DNA of 64,000 nucleotides from Streptomyces chattanoogensis (GCF_001294335.1 NZ_LGKG01000090.1:1-64000), one strand, 5' to 3'; shown: positions 32,398-42,055, counted from the stretch's first letter. Notes: generated by a model from the sequence alone, not told the origin. Program-made: numbers and translations.

Positions 32398-33801
32398 TCA
32401 GCGGGCCCCCGGCCCCGCCTCCTCGCCCGTCCCCTCGTCGTACGACGACGTGCCCTCGTCCAGCAGCGGCGGCTGCGCCTTGAGGTGCGCGGGGGCCAGG
32501 GCGCGCAGTACGTGATAGCCGGCGAGCACCACGATCGTGCCGAGCGCGATACCGCCCAGCTCGAAGTTGTCGCTGATGTGCAGGCTGACGCCGCCGACGC
32601 CGATGATGATGCCCGCGGCGACCGGTACGAGGTGGAGCGGATTGCGCAGATCCACCTTGTTGTGCACCCAGATCTGGGCGCCGAGCAGGCCGATCATGCC
32701 GTAGAGGATGACGGTGATGCCGCCGAGCACCCCGCCCGGGATCGCGGCCACGACGGCGCCGAACTTCGGGCACAGGCCGAAGAGGAGGGCGAAGCCGGCC
32801 GCCGCCCAGTAGGCCGCGGTGGAGTAGACGCGGGTCGCGGCCATCACCCCGATGTTCTCGGAGTAGGTGGTGTTGGGCGGGCCGCCGACCGCGGTGGAGA
32901 GCACCGAGGCGGCGCCGTCCGCGGAGATCGCGGTGCCGATCTCGTCGTCCAGCGGGTCACCGGTCATCTCGCCGACCGCCTTCACATGGCCGGTGTTCTC
33001 CGCGACGAGGGCGATGACGACGGGCAGCGCCACCAGGATCGCCGACCACTGGAACGTCGGCCCGTGGAAGGACGGCAGGCCGATCCAGTCGGCCTTGCCG
33101 ACGCCGGAGAAGTCGAGCCGCCAGTGGTCGGTGACCTTGCCCGCGCCGTTCACCGAGTGGATCTGCCCGAAGATCCGGTCGAAGGCCCAGGAGACTGCAT
33201 AGCCGAAGACCAGGCCCAGGAAGATCGCGATCCGCGACCAGAAGCCGCGCAGACAGACCACGGCGAGCCCGGTGACCAGCATGGTCAGCAGCGCCACCCA
33301 CTGATCCTGCGGCCAGTACGTACTCGCTGTCACCGGCGCCAGGTTGAAACCGATCAGCATCACCACCGCACCGGTGACCACCGGCGGCATCGCGGCATGG
33401 ATGATCCGCGCCCCGAACCGCCGGACCGCCACACCCACCAGGAAGAGCACGACGCCGACGACCAGGACCGCCCCGGTGACCGTCGCGCTGGTGCCGCCCT
33501 GCGCCCGGATGACCGCGGCCACCCCGACGAACGACAGCGAACAGCCCAGGTACGAGGGCACCCGGCCACGCGTGGCCAGCAGGAAGATGACCGTCGCGAC
33601 ACCGGACATCATGATCGCGAGGTTGGGGTCGAGGCCCATCAGGATCGGCGAGACGAAACTCGCACCGAACATCGCCACCACATGCTGCGCGCCCAGGCCC
33701 GCGGTCCGCGGCCACGACAGCCGCTCATCCGGCCGGACGACGGCTCCCGGCGCCGGATTGCGCCCGTCGCCATGGACGGTCCAGCGCACGCCGAGACCCA
33801 T
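32398..33801 (-). CDS. uraA: Uracil permease, NCS2 family
   Basis: A 467-residue membrane transporter with about fourteen segments. QHVVAMFGASFVSPILMGLD is the conserved first helix, and GGPPNTTYSENIGVMAATRV is the NCS2 signature of uracil carriers, including the NxTTYxENIG motif. It probably imports uracil with protons. The C-terminus ends in a hydrophilic Asp/Glu tail. AAGGGAG stands before ATG 33801. A 14-bp palindrome in the divergent gap may control it. Confidence 0.88.
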   Translation of the reverse strand: MGLGVRWTVHGDGRNPAPGAVVRPDERLSWPRTAGLGAQHVVAMFGASFVSPILMGLDPNLAIMMSGVATVIFLLATRGRVPSYLGCSLSFVGVAAVIRAQGGTSATVTGAVLVVGVVLFLVGVAVRRFGARIIHAAMPPVVTGAVVMLIGFNLAPVTASTYWPQDQWVALLTMLVTGLAVVCLRGFWSRIAIFLGLVFGYAVSWAFDRIFGQIHSVNGAGKVTDHWRLDFSGVGKADWIGLPSFHGPTFQWSAILVALPVVIALVAENTGHVKAVGEMTGDPLDDEIGTAISADGAASVLSTAVGGPPNTTYSENIGVMAATRVYSTAAYWAAAGFALLFGLCPKFGAVVAAIPGGVLGGITVILYGMIGLLGAQIWVHNKVDLRNPLHLVPVAAGIIIGVGGVSLHISDNFELGGIALGTIVVLAGYHVLRALAPAHLKAQPPLLDEGTSSYDEGTGEEAGPGAR

Positions 33802-33866
33802 GACTGCTCCCTTGCTTCCAACGGTGAGGACAGAGCAGTTTCGCACCCCCGGCGGGCAAAGCATTC

Positions 33867-33880
33867 TAAGCGGCCGCTTA
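33867..33880. promoter_or_regulatory. Perfect 14-bp palindrome, probable operator
   Basis: TAAGCGGCCGCTTA lies in the divergent gap between uraA and the thioesterase gene. Its form resembles TetR-type operators. No TetR gene is adjacent. Confidence 0.5.
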
Positions 33881-33957
33881 CGATGGCCCGGATGACGCCG
33901 CGAGAAAGGTCGCGGCACCCGTCGTGAGCACGCCGAGAAAACGCAGGAGCGCCGTCC

Positions 33958-34440
33958 GTGAGCGTCGAACCCCTCCAGACCGCCGGCCCCGGCCCGTACA
34001 CCGTTCCGTACGGCCGACTGGTCCCCGTCACCGTCTACTTCGACGACCTCGACGCGCTCGGCATGCTCCACAACGCCCGCTATCCGCTGCTGGCCGAGCG
34101 CGCGTGGGGCGAGTACTGGCACGCCCAGGGCTTCGCCTTCGACGGCGACTGGGCCACCGCGGGCGACATGTGCAACGTCATCAAGGAAATGCGCCTGACC
34201 TACGAGCGCCCGATCACCCGCGCCGGCCGCTACGCCGCCCACCTGTGGGTCGAACGCCTCGGCCGCACGGGCCTGACCTACGGCTTCCGGATCTGCTCGG
34301 CCGACGGGACCGAGACCTACGCCGAGGGGCACCGGGTGCTCGTCCGCGTGGACTTCGCGACGATGCGGCCGACCCCGTGGTCGGACCGGGCGCGCGCGAT
34401 AGCCGACGGGCTGCGGCGGCCGGAGGCGGGGGCGGCCTGA
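33958..34440 (+). CDS. Hotdog-fold acyl-CoA thioesterase
   Basis: A 160-residue protein of the 4-hydroxybenzoyl-CoA thioesterase type. VTVYFDDLDALGMLHNARYP carries the conserved Asp and the HN-x-RY substrate-binding helix, and MRLTYERPITRAGRYAAHLW forms the central strands. It should hydrolyse an acyl-CoA; the acyl group cannot be told from sequence. GTG 33958 has CAGGAGC eight bases upstream. It is divergent from uraA and convergent with the next gene. Confidence 0.87.
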   Translation: MSVEPLQTAGPGPYTVPYGRLVPVTVYFDDLDALGMLHNARYPLLAERAWGEYWHAQGFAFDGDWATAGDMCNVIKEMRLTYERPITRAGRYAAHLWVERLGRTGLTYGFRICSADGTETYAEGHRVLVRVDFATMRPTPWSDRARAIADGLRRPEAGAA

Positions 34441-34450
34441 GCGGGGCGCC

Positions 34451-34861
34451 TCACATACCGGAGCGGCGCAGGGCCTCGCGTACGGCCATCGCGCCGGCCT
34501 GCGTGAAGCCCCGCTCGTGGGAGTCGACCAGGTGCCATCGGGCGTCGGTGACGGTGCACCAGGCCGCCGCCCGGACGTCGTCCGGCAGCTCGTCGAGGGC
34601 GTTGCGCACCCCCTGCTCCAGCGCCTGCACGAACTCGCCCGGCAGCCACTCCTCCGGATTCCGCCGCCGTTCGCGCACCGGCCAGTCGAAGACGACCGGC
34701 GCGAACTCGTCGTCCGGGAGCGGTTCGAAGTCCACAGTGACGATGGCGAACGGACCGCCGCAGCCGGTCTGGCACACATGGAAGATGCGGACGTCCCGCA
34801 CCGCCTCGGGCGGGAATCGGCGGGGCCCGGTCACAGCGGTCGGGGCGGTTACGGCGGTCAT
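34451..34861 (-). CDS. Free-standing protein similar to EF-G domain IV
   Basis: A 136-residue protein. Its middle and C-terminus follow the pattern of elongation factor G domain IV: AIVTVDFEPLP, then EEWLPGEFVQALEQGVRNAL (compare IPGEYIPAVDKGI in EF-G), then WHLVDSHERGFTQAGAMAVR (compare YHDVDSSELAFKLAAS). No GTPase or other EF-G domains are present in or near it. In EF-G this domain enters the decoding site. A ribosome-related role is possible but unproven. It starts two bases after the MFS stop, so the two are co-transcribed. Confidence 0.75.
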   Translation of the reverse strand: MTAVTAPTAVTGPRRFPPEAVRDVRIFHVCQTGCGGPFAIVTVDFEPLPDDEFAPVVFDWPVRERRRNPEEWLPGEFVQALEQGVRNALDELPDDVRAAAWCTVTDARWHLVDSHERGFTQAGAMAVREALRRSGM

Positions 34862-34863
34862 GG

Positions 34864-36093
34864 CTAGGAGGCTTCCAGATCCCCCGCCGGCGCATCCACC
34901 GCTTTACGCGCCTCCCGCCCCGGCACCCGCAGCACCCGTGCCCCCGCCACCAGCCCCAGCGCCAACGTCGTGACCAGTGCGAACGACAGCGTCAGCGAGG
35001 TGGCCTGGGCGATGCCGCCGATCGCGGAGGGGGCGATCAGGCCGGAGGTGTAGGTGATGGTGGCGACGCCCGCGATGGCCTGGCTGGGGGCCGGGCCGCT
35101 GCGGGCGGCGGCCGCGAAGGCGAGCGGGACCACGACGGCGATACCCAGGCCCATCAGGGCGAAGCCGGTCATCGCCGCGGCCGGCTGCCGGGCCGTCACG
35201 ATCAGCAGACCGCCGGCCGTCGCCAGGACCCCGCCGCCGCGCACCGTGCGCACGGGTCCGAGGCGGGCCACCACCGTGTCGCCGGCCAGCCGGGCGGCGG
35301 CCATGGTGCACGCGAAGGCGGTGGTCGACGCGGCCGCCAGGCCCGCGTCGGTGCCCAGCCGGTCCCGGAGGTAGACCGCCGACCAGTCCAGGCCCGCGCC
35401 CTCCGCGAACACCGCGCAGAACCCTATGGCGCCGATGACCAGTGCCGACCTGGGCGGCAGCGCGAAGCGGGGCGGCGGATGTTCCTCGGGGGCGCTGCGC
35501 AGATCCAGTACGCCGTGGCAGGCGGCGGCGCCGAGCAGCGTCAGCACCAGGGCGGTGCCGCCCAGATGGAGCCGGGCGTCGGTCCCGGCGTGCGCCGCGA
35601 CGGTACCCGCGGCCGAGCCCAGCAGGGCACCCGCGCTCCACATGCCGTGCAGCCCCGACATGATCGGCCGGCCGAGCCGGTCCTCGGTCTCCACGCCCAG
35701 CGCGTTCATCGCGACGTCCGCCATGCCGGAGGCCGCGCCGTAGACCAGCAGCGCCCCACACAGCGCGTACAGGTTGGGGGCCAGGGCCGGCAGCACCAGC
35801 GCGAGGGTCCACAGGGCGAGCAGGACGCGCAGCGCGGTACGGGCGCCGAGGCGATGGCTGATCCGTCCGGCCAGCGGCATCGCCAGGGACGCGCCGACGG
35901 CGGGGAAGGCCAGGGCCAGCCCGAGCCGGCCCGGGCCGATGCCGGTGTGGTCCTGGATCCAGGGGACGCGGGTGGCGAAGGCGCCGGTGACCGAACCGTG
36001 GACGAGGAAGACGGCGGCGATGGCCCAACGGGCGCGGCGCAGCTGGTTCACGGGGCGCGGGGGACGGGCGCCGGTGGCGCCAGGGCCGGACAT
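34864..36093 (-). CDS. MFS transporter, 12-helix type
   Basis: A 409-residue MFS protein with about twelve hydrophobic segments. RWAIAAVFLVHGSVTGAFAT starts helix 1, RISHRLGARTALRVLLALW is the helix 2-3 loop, and SGLHGMWSAGALLGSAAGTV lies before helix 6. It resembles YbjJ-like transporters of unknown substrate. The start ATG 36093 has no strong ribosome site. Its stop is two bases from the start of the EF-G-domain-like gene, so they form a pair. Confidence 0.85.
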   Translation of the reverse strand: MSGPGATGARPPRPVNQLRRARWAIAAVFLVHGSVTGAFATRVPWIQDHTGIGPGRLGLALAFPAVGASLAMPLAGRISHRLGARTALRVLLALWTLALVLPALAPNLYALCGALLVYGAASGMADVAMNALGVETEDRLGRPIMSGLHGMWSAGALLGSAAGTVAAHAGTDARLHLGGTALVLTLLGAAACHGVLDLRSAPEEHPPPRFALPPRSALVIGAIGFCAVFAEGAGLDWSAVYLRDRLGTDAGLAAASTTAFACTMAAARLAGDTVVARLGPVRTVRGGGVLATAGGLLIVTARQPAAAMTGFALMGLGIAVVVPLAFAAAARSGPAPSQAIAGVATITYTSGLIAPSAIGGIAQATSLTLSFALVTTLALGLVAGARVLRVPGREARKAVDAPAGDLEAS

Positions 36094-36173
36094 GACGGCA
36101 CGCTAACTTCCCAAGTTGCCTGATTCCAGGGCGCGTTGGCGTCCTGTTGCGCACAGGTCACGCCGTCCGGCCG

Positions 36174-36953
36174 TCATCGGCCCGGCGCCCCGCCCGCCCG
36201 CTCCGCCAGGAACTCGGCGTAGGTCCGCTCCCCGTCCGCATGCTCCGGCACGAGATTCCCGCCCCGCCGCAGCGCCGCGAGCGCCCGGCCCGGCAGCCAC
36301 AGCGGCATCAGCAGCCGGCGCCGCCCGCCCGCCTCCAGGGTCGCCCGTGCGAGGTCCCGGGCCGTCAGCACCTGGGGCCCGCCCAGATCGGTGACCCGTC
36401 CGGCCGGTGCACCGGCCGCCAGCTCGGCCAGCCGGTCGGCCACCTCCCGCACCTCGACCGGCTGTACCCGTACGCCCGCCGGCACCGGCAGCACCGGCGA
36501 CCGCGCGCCCGCCTTGACCAGCTGCAGCACCAGATCGTGGAACTGCGTCGTCCGCAGCACGGTCCAGCCGAGCCCGGAGTCCTCGATCAGCCGCTCCACC
36601 GCGAGCTTGGCGCGGTAGTAGGGGAGCGGCACCCGGTCCACCCCGACGATGGAGATGTAGACGAGGTGGGGCACGCCGGCCTCCTTCGCCGCCTCGATCA
36701 GCCGGCCCGCCGCCTCCGTGTCGCCGCCCGACGGCGCCGTGGCGCAGTGCACGATCACCTCTGCCCCCGCGACCGCCTCGTCCAGCCCGACGCCGTCCCG
36801 CAGATCCACCGCGTACACCCGCAGCCGCCGCCGCTCCCGGCCGGTGTGCGGCCGCCGGCTGAGCGACCGCACGTCGTGGCCGTCGCCGAGCAGCCGGTCG
36901 ACCAGGACCCGTCCGAGCGTGCCCGTGCCGCCGGTCACCAGAATTGTCGCCAT
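36174..36953 (-). CDS. NmrA-like NAD(P)-binding reductase
   Basis: A 259-residue Rossmann-fold protein of the NmrA / atypical short-chain dehydrogenase type. The nucleotide-binding motif is GGTGTLGRVLV at residues 8-18. AGAEVIVHCATAPSGGDTEA and PYYRAKLAVERLIEDSG follow, with the Tyr-x-x-x-Lys-like segment YYRAK. Substrate is unknown; related proteins act as NAD(P)H-dependent oxidoreductases or redox sensors. ATG 36953 gives the canonical start, and the longer upstream reading frame is unlikely. It is divergent from the riboflavin operon. Confidence 0.85.
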   Translation of the reverse strand: MATILVTGGTGTLGRVLVDRLLGDGHDVRSLSRRPHTGRERRRLRVYAVDLRDGVGLDEAVAGAEVIVHCATAPSGGDTEAAGRLIEAAKEAGVPHLVYISIVGVDRVPLPYYRAKLAVERLIEDSGLGWTVLRTTQFHDLVLQLVKAGARSPVLPVPAGVRVQPVEVREVADRLAELAAGAPAGRVTDLGGPQVLTARDLARATLEAGGRRRLLMPLWLPGRALAALRRGGNLVPEHADGERTYAEFLAERAGGAPGR

Positions 36954-37141
36954 CGGGGAATCCGTCCTTGGGTGAAGAGGTGCCAGTGGTGTCCCCACTG
37001 TGACGAGACGGGCGCACCGTCCGTGACACCCGACGCGCCGCATCCCGGGAACCGCCCTGTGAGCCACCCCACAGGCCCTCGCCCGCATGGCCGACGATCA
37101 GCCGTGGCAGACTGAAGCTGTACTGACATAAGAGCAGCAGC

Positions 37142-37264
37142 GCACTCCGGGGTCGGTGTAATTCCGAACCGGCGGTTACAGTCCGCGACCCGTCCGCAGC
37201 CAGCGGCCGGTTGAGCAGGTGAAATTCCTGCACCGACGGTGAAAGTCCGGATGGGAGGCAGTGC
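37142..37264 (+). promoter_or_regulatory. FMN riboswitch (RFN element)
   Basis: The conserved RFN core is clear: GGGGTCGGTG with ATTCCGAACCGGCGG, then ACAGTCCGCGACCCG, later GGTTGAGCAGGTGAAATTCC and CACCGACGGTGAAAGTCCG with GGATGGGAGG. The P1 helix is GCACT (37142-37146) with AGTGC (37260-37264). When FMN binds, expression of the downstream ribD-ribE-ribM-ribBA-ribH operon is reduced. The gap between the riboswitch and ribD is 165 bases. Confidence 0.96.
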
Positions 37265-37429
37265 GCGGCGGGCGAGCTCGGTACACCGCCGTCGGCGGCG
37301 CGTCCGGACGACCGAAGTCGTCTTCCCGGGCGGGCTCCGCCTTCCGGTCCGGTGTTCCCGTTGCTCCGTTTCCCGCTTCTGTCGTCCAGACAGCCCCGGA
37401 GTCCGTGCCCGAAGAGGCAGGAGGACCCG

Positions 37430-38605
37430 GTGGCCACCGCAGCCCCCGATGAGACCGCGGCGATGCGCCGAGCCATTGAGCTCGCCGCGCGCGGCCTCGG
37501 GCACACCAGCCCGAACCCGGTCGTCGGCTGTGTCGTCCTGGATTCCGCAGGTCACACGGTTGGTGAGGGCTGGCATCAGCGGGCCGGCGGGCCGCACGCC
37601 GAGATCCACGCGCTGCGCGCGGCGGGAGAGCGGGCCCGGGGCGGCACCGCACTGGTCACCCTCGAACCCTGCAACCACACCGGCCGCACCGGCCCCTGTG
37701 CCCAGGCGCTGATCGACGCCGGTATCACCCGGGTGGTCTACGCCGTCCCCGACCCCACCCCGACCGCCACCGGCGGCGCCGTCACCCTGGGCGAGGCCGG
37801 GGTCGACGTCGAGGGCGGACTGCTCGCCGACGAGGCCGCCGCGGGCAACGAGGCCTGGCTGACCTCCGTGCTGCGCCACCGCCCCTTCGTGCTGTGGAAA
37901 TACGCCGCCACCCTCGACGGCCGGATCGCCGCCGCCGACGGCACCAGCCGCTGGATCTCCTCGCCGCAGTCCCGCGCCGACGTCCACCGGCTGCGCGCCG
38001 CCGCCGACGCCGTGATCGTCGGCTCCGGCACCGCCCGCGCCGACGACCCGCAGCTCGGCGTCCGGATCGCCGGACTGTCCGACGACGAGATCAGCCAGCC
38101 GCTCCGGGTCGTCGTCGACTCCGGCGCCCGTGCCGTCAAGGCCGGCGCCCGCGTCCTGGACGGCACCGCGCCCACCCTCATCGCGGTCGCCGACGACGCC
38201 GACGCCGCCCATCTCGAAGGCCTCGCCCCGATCGTCCGACTGCCGCGCGCCGCCGACGGGCGCGGCCTGTCCATCCCCGCCCTGCTCAAGGCCCTGTACG
38301 AGCGCGATGTCCGCTCCGTACTCCTCGAAGGCGGCCCCACGCTCGCCGGGGCCTTCCTCGCCGCCCGGTCCGTCGACAAGGTCGTCGGCTATCTGGCGCC
38401 CGTACTGCTCGGCGCCGGACCGGCCGCCGTCGGCGACGCCGGAATCACCACCATCGCCCAGGCGTTGCGGCTCGATGTGACCGACACCGAACGGCTCGGG
38501 CCCGATCTGCGCATCACCGCCACCCCCGCCCACCCGTCGCCCGCCACCACCCTGGCAACGAGGCGCTCCGCGCCCGCCTCCGCATCCCTTCCTGAGGAGA
38601 ACTGA
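37430..38605 (+). CDS. ribD: Bifunctional pyrimidine deaminase / reductase of riboflavin synthesis
   Basis: A 391-residue protein for the second and third steps from GTP: deamination and then side-chain reduction of the pyrimidine intermediate. The N-terminal deaminase has the zinc site HAEIHAL and PCNHTGRTGPC. The reductase starts near residue 155 with FVLWKYAATLDGRIAAADGT and has VLLEGGPTLAGAFL. GTG 37430 is preceded by CAGGAGGA. It is the first gene after the FMN riboswitch. Confidence 0.95.
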   Translation: MATAAPDETAAMRRAIELAARGLGHTSPNPVVGCVVLDSAGHTVGEGWHQRAGGPHAEIHALRAAGERARGGTALVTLEPCNHTGRTGPCAQALIDAGITRVVYAVPDPTPTATGGAVTLGEAGVDVEGGLLADEAAAGNEAWLTSVLRHRPFVLWKYAATLDGRIAAADGTSRWISSPQSRADVHRLRAAADAVIVGSGTARADDPQLGVRIAGLSDDEISQPLRVVVDSGARAVKAGARVLDGTAPTLIAVADDADAAHLEGLAPIVRLPRAADGRGLSIPALLKALYERDVRSVLLEGGPTLAGAFLAARSVDKVVGYLAPVLLGAGPAAVGDAGITTIAQALRLDVTDTERLGPDLRITATPAHPSPATTLATRRSAPASASLPEEN

Positions 38606-38606
38606 C

Positions 38607-39251
38607 GTGTTCACCGGAATCGTCGAAGAACTGGGCGAGGTCGTCGCCGTCGAGAACCTCGGCGACAGCTCCCGCTTCCGTCTGCGCGGCCCGCTCGTCA
38701 CCTCGGACGCCAAGCACGGCGACTCCATCGCCGTCAACGGCGTCTGTCTGACCGTCGTGGAGACGCAGGACGGGGAATTCACCGCGGATGTGATGGCCGA
38801 GACCCTGGACCGCTCCAGCCTGGGCGCGCTGACCGCAGGCTCGCGGGTCAACCTGGAGCGCCCGATGGCCCTCGGCGGACGGCTCGGCGGCCACCTCGTA
38901 CAGGGCCATGTCGACGGCACCGGCACCATCGCCGAGCGCACCCCGGGCGAGCACTGGGAGCTCGTCAGGATCGTGCTGCCCGGCGCGCTCGCCCGCTACG
39001 TGGTCGAGAAGGGCTCCATCACCGTCGACGGCGTCAGCCTGACCGTCGTCGAGGCCGGAGACGACTACTTCACCATCAGCCTCATCCCCACCACGCTCGA
39101 CCTGACCACCCTGGGCATCAAGCAGGTCGGCGACCCCGTCAACCTCGAGGTCGATGTCCTGGCCAAGTACGTCGAGCGGCTGCTCGGCCGGGGCTCCGGC
39201 GACCTCAAGGACCTCGAAGACCTCGCGGAAATCAAGGAGATGGACCGTTGA
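38607..39251 (+). CDS. ribE: Riboflavin synthase alpha subunit
   Basis: The 214-residue enzyme makes riboflavin from two molecules of dimethylribityllumazine. It has the duplicated lumazine-binding fold: first copy [13 protein letters not shown]...[12 protein letters not shown], second copy [14 protein letters not shown]...[12 protein letters not shown]. It begins one base after ribD. Its stop TGA overlaps the TTG start of ribM, so the operon is tightly coupled. Confidence 0.96.
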   Translation: MFTGIVEELGEVVAVENLGDSSRFRLRGPLVTSDAKHGDSIAVNGVCLTVVETQDGEFTADVMAETLDRSSLGALTAGSRVNLERPMALGGRLGGHLVQGHVDGTGTIAERTPGEHWELVRIVLPGALARYVVEKGSITVDGVSLTVVEAGDDYFTISLIPTTLDLTTLGIKQVGDPVNLEVDVLAKYVERLLGRGSGDLKDLEDLAEIKEMDR

Positions 39252-39901
39252 GCGCCCTCGGCTGGCTGAACGGCGAGGCCTTCACGGCCTTCGGACAGCA
39301 CGTCATCTGGTCGGACATGGTCGGCAACACCGTCGGCCTGGCGGCCCTCGCCCTCGGCTGGCGGCGGTCCATCTGGACCTGGCCCGCCCAGTTCCTCTCC
39401 GGCGTCATCCTCGTCGCCGCCTACGCCTCCGCCCACCTCAGCGGCGGCGTCGGCAAGCAGCTGCTGGTCATCGGCGTGGCGCTGTGGGGCTGGCGGCAGT
39501 GGCAGCGCGGCAGGCAGCAGGCGCAGGACGGCTCGATAGCCGTACGGTTCGCGAGCTGGCGCGAGCGCGGTGTGCTGATCGGCGGCACGGTCCTGGGCAC
39601 CGCCGCCGTCGGCACCCTGTTCACCCTGCTCCCGCAGCTGTCCTGGAACCCCTGGCCGGACGCCTACATCTTCATCGGCACGCTCGCCGCGATGGTCGCC
39701 CAGGCACGCGGCCTGGTCGAGTTCTGGTTCGCCTGGCTGCTGGTCGACGTCGTCGGCGTCCCGCTCGCCTTCAGCAGCGGCCTCGCCTTCTCCGGCCTTG
39801 TCTACGTCGTCTATCTCGCCCTCGTCGTGTGGGGCATGCGCGACTGGTGGGTGCGCTCTCGGGCCGCCACTCGCCCCGTCCTGGAAGGAGCAGCGGTATG
39901 A
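39248..39901 (+). CDS. ribM: Riboflavin transporter, PnuC family (RibM)
   Basis: A 217-residue membrane protein of the PnuC family with about seven hydrophobic segments. Conserved stretches are [40 protein letters not shown] and a Trp-rich [11 protein letters not shown]. In Streptomyces davawensis the corresponding rib-operon gene, ribM, encodes a riboflavin/roseoflavin transporter, and the placement under the FMN riboswitch supports the same role. Start is TTG 39248 overlapping the ribE stop (TTGA), and its own stop overlaps the ribBA start (ATGA). Confidence 0.9.
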   Translation: MSALGWLNGEAFTAFGQHVIWSDMVGNTVGLAALALGWRRSIWTWPAQFLSGVILVAAYASAHLSGGVGKQLLVIGVALWGWRQWQRGRQQAQDGSIAVRFASWRERGVLIGGTVLGTAAVGTLFTLLPQLSWNPWPDAYIFIGTLAAMVAQARGLVEFWFAWLLVDVVGVPLAFSSGLAFSGLVYVVYLALVVWGMRDWWVRSRAATRPVLEGAAV

Positions 39902-41196
39902 CCGCACTGCAGAGCTGGTACGACGCAGAGAACGTTGACGAGGCAGCTGCGCTGGCGCTGGACCCCGTGGAGCGGGCCATCGCCGACATCGCCGCGGGCC
40001 GCCCCGTCGTCGTCGTGGACGACGAGAACCGCGAGAACGAGGGCGACCTCGTCATCGCGGCCGAGAAGGCCACCCCCGAGATCGTCGCCTTCATGATGAG
40101 CGAATGCCGCGGACTGATCTGCGCCCCCATGGAGGGCCCGGAACTGGACCGGCTGGAACTCCCGCAGATGGTCGAGCACAACACCGAGTCGATGCGGACG
40201 GCCTTCACCGTCTCCGTCGACGCCACCGCCGCGCACGGCGTCTCCACCGGCATCTCCGCCGCCGACCGCGCCACCACCCTGCGCCTGCTCGCCTCCGGCG
40301 ACTCGGCGCCCGGTGACTTCGTACGCCCCGGCCACATCTTCCCGCTGCGCGCCAAGCCCGGCGGCGTCCTGGTCCGCAACGGCCACACCGAGGCCGGCGT
40401 GGACCTCGCCCGGCTCGCCGGACTCCGCCCCGCCGCCGCCATCGTGGAGATCGCCGGCGAGGACGGCACCATGCTGCGGCTGCCCGAGCTGGTCCCGTTC
40501 GCCCGAAAGCACGGCCTGTCGATCATCTCCATCGAGGACCTGATCGCCTACCGCCGCAGCTCCGCCCCCACCGTCCGCCGCGAGGCCGAGACCCGGCTGC
40601 CCACCGCGCACGGCGAGTTCACCGCGTACGGCTACCGCTCCACCGTCGACGGCGTCGAGCACATCGCGCTGGTCGCCGGGGAGATCGGCGACGGCGAGGA
40701 TGTCCTGGTCAGGGTGCACTCCGAGTGCCTGACCGGCGACATCTTCCACTCGCTGCGCTGCGACTGCGGCCCCCAGCTCGAGGCCTCGCTGCAGCGGATC
40801 ACCGAGGCCGGGCGCGGTGTGGTCGTCTACCTCCGCGGCCACGAGGGACGCGGCATCGGACTGCTGTCCAAGCTGCGCGCCTACGAACTCCAGGAGCGCG
40901 GCCGCGACACCCTGGACGCCAACCTCGAACTGGGGCTGCCCGCGGACTCCCGCGACTACGGCGCGGGCGCGCAGATGCTCCAGGACCTGGGCGTGCGCTC
41001 GCTGCGGCTGATGACCAACAACCCCGAGAAGTCCGCCGCCCTGGTGCAGCACGGCCTGAGGATCACCGGCCGCGAGCCGATGGCCGTCCAGGCGGGCGAG
41101 CACAATCTGCGGTATCTGCGCACCAAGCGGGACCGTATGGGCCACGACCTGCCCTGGCTGGACGCCGAGCACGCGACCACCTGCGGCAACCAGTAG
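39898..41196 (+). CDS. ribBA: Bifunctional DHBP synthase / GTP cyclohydrolase II
   Basis: The 432-residue fusion makes both precursors of riboflavin. The N-terminal 3,4-dihydroxy-2-butanone-4-phosphate synthase has [19 protein letters not shown] and [13 protein letters not shown]. The C-terminal GTP cyclohydrolase II starts near residue 225 and has the zinc motif [20 protein letters not shown] and [23 protein letters not shown] 39898 overlaps the ribM stop. It ends 65 bases before ribH. Confidence 0.96.
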   Translation: MTALQSWYDAENVDEAAALALDPVERAIADIAAGRPVVVVDDENRENEGDLVIAAEKATPEIVAFMMSECRGLICAPMEGPELDRLELPQMVEHNTESMRTAFTVSVDATAAHGVSTGISAADRATTLRLLASGDSAPGDFVRPGHIFPLRAKPGGVLVRNGHTEAGVDLARLAGLRPAAAIVEIAGEDGTMLRLPELVPFARKHGLSIISIEDLIAYRRSSAPTVRREAETRLPTAHGEFTAYGYRSTVDGVEHIALVAGEIGDGEDVLVRVHSECLTGDIFHSLRCDCGPQLEASLQRITEAGRGVVVYLRGHEGRGIGLLSKLRAYELQERGRDTLDANLELGLPADSRDYGAGAQMLQDLGVRSLRLMTNNPEKSAALVQHGLRITGREPMAVQAGEHNLRYLRTKRDRMGHDLPWLDAEHATTCGNQ

Positions 41197-41261
41197 CCGT
41201 CGCCAGTAGCCATAGCCAGAAGTCAGCACATACCACCACCATCACCCGTACGAGGAGAACC

Positions 41262-41747
41262 GTGAGCGGCAAGGGCGCACCCGAACTGACCGTGAAGAAC
41301 TGTGGCGACCTGCGGGTGGCCGTGATCGCCGCGCAGTGGCACCAGCAGGTGATGGACGGCCTGGTGGACGGCGCCCTGCGCGCCCTGGCCGAGCTGGGCA
41401 TCGACGAGCCGACGCTGCTGCGGGTGCCCGGCGCCTTCGAGCTGCCGGTCGTCGCCAAGGTCCTGGCCGGCCGCGGCTATGACGCGGTGGTCGCCCTCGG
41501 CGTCGTCATCCGCGGCGGCACCCCGCACTTCGACTACGTCTGCCAGGGCGTCACCCAGGGCCTGACCCAGGTCGCCGTGGAGACCGGTGTCCCGGTCGGG
41601 TTCGGCGTGCTGACCTGCGACACCGAGCAGCAGGCCCTGGACCGGGCCGGCCTCGAGGGATCGGCGGAGGACAAGGGGCACGAAGCGGTCACCGCCGCGG
41701 TCGCCACCGCTGCCACGCTGCGTACCGTCTCCGAACCCTGGCGGTAG
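41262..41747 (+). CDS. ribH: 6,7-Dimethyl-8-ribityllumazine synthase
   Basis: The 161-residue enzyme condenses the two RibBA/RibD-derived intermediates to lumazine, the substrate of RibE. Motifs are [40 protein letters not shown] and [20 protein letters not shown] with the catalytic His. GTG 41262 has GAGGAG four bases upstream. It closes the rib operon; hisE starts 35 bases later. Confidence 0.96.
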   Translation: MSGKGAPELTVKNCGDLRVAVIAAQWHQQVMDGLVDGALRALAELGIDEPTLLRVPGAFELPVVAKVLAGRGYDAVVALGVVIRGGTPHFDYVCQGVTQGLTQVAVETGVPVGFGVLTCDTEQQALDRAGLEGSAEDKGHEAVTAAVATAATLRTVSEPWR

Positions 41748-41766
41748 GAGGAGCCGGGCGACCGCG

Positions 41767-41772
41767 TAGGGT
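41767..41772 (+). promoter_or_regulatory. -10 box for hisE
   Basis: TAGGGT matches the Streptomyces vegetative -10 consensus TAGRRT. It predicts transcription start near 41779, four bases before the hisE ATG, so hisE mRNA would be almost leaderless. No -35 box is clear. Confidence 0.5.
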
Positions 41773-41782
41773 AGGCGTCACC

Positions 41783-42055
41783 ATGTCCAAGAAGACTTTC
41801 GAGGAGCTCTTCGCCGAGCTCCAGCAGAAGGCCGCCACCGGCGACCCCGCCACCTCCCGCACCGCCGAGCTGGTGCAGGCCGGTGTCCATACCATCGGCA
41901 AGAAGGTCGTCGAGGAGGCCGCCGAGGTCTGGATGGCCGCGGAGTACGAATCCGACGAGGCCGCTGCCGAGGAGATCTCCCAGCTCCTCTACCACCTTCA
42001 GGTGATGATGGTCGCCAAGGGAATCTCCCTCGACGACGTCTACGCCCACCTGTAA
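41783..42055 (+). CDS. hisE: Phosphoribosyl-ATP pyrophosphatase
   Basis: The 90-residue enzyme removes pyrophosphate from phosphoribosyl-ATP, the second step of histidine synthesis. The MazG-like metal-binding helices are seen in [20 protein letters not shown] and [13 protein letters not shown]. There is no ribosome site close to ATG 41783, which fits a leaderless transcript from the TAGGGT box. hisG follows 61 bases on. Confidence 0.95.
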   Translation: MSKKTFEELFAELQQKAATGDPATSRTAELVQAGVHTIGKKVVEEAAEVWMAAEYESDEAAAEEISQLLYHLQVMMVAKGISLDDVYAHL

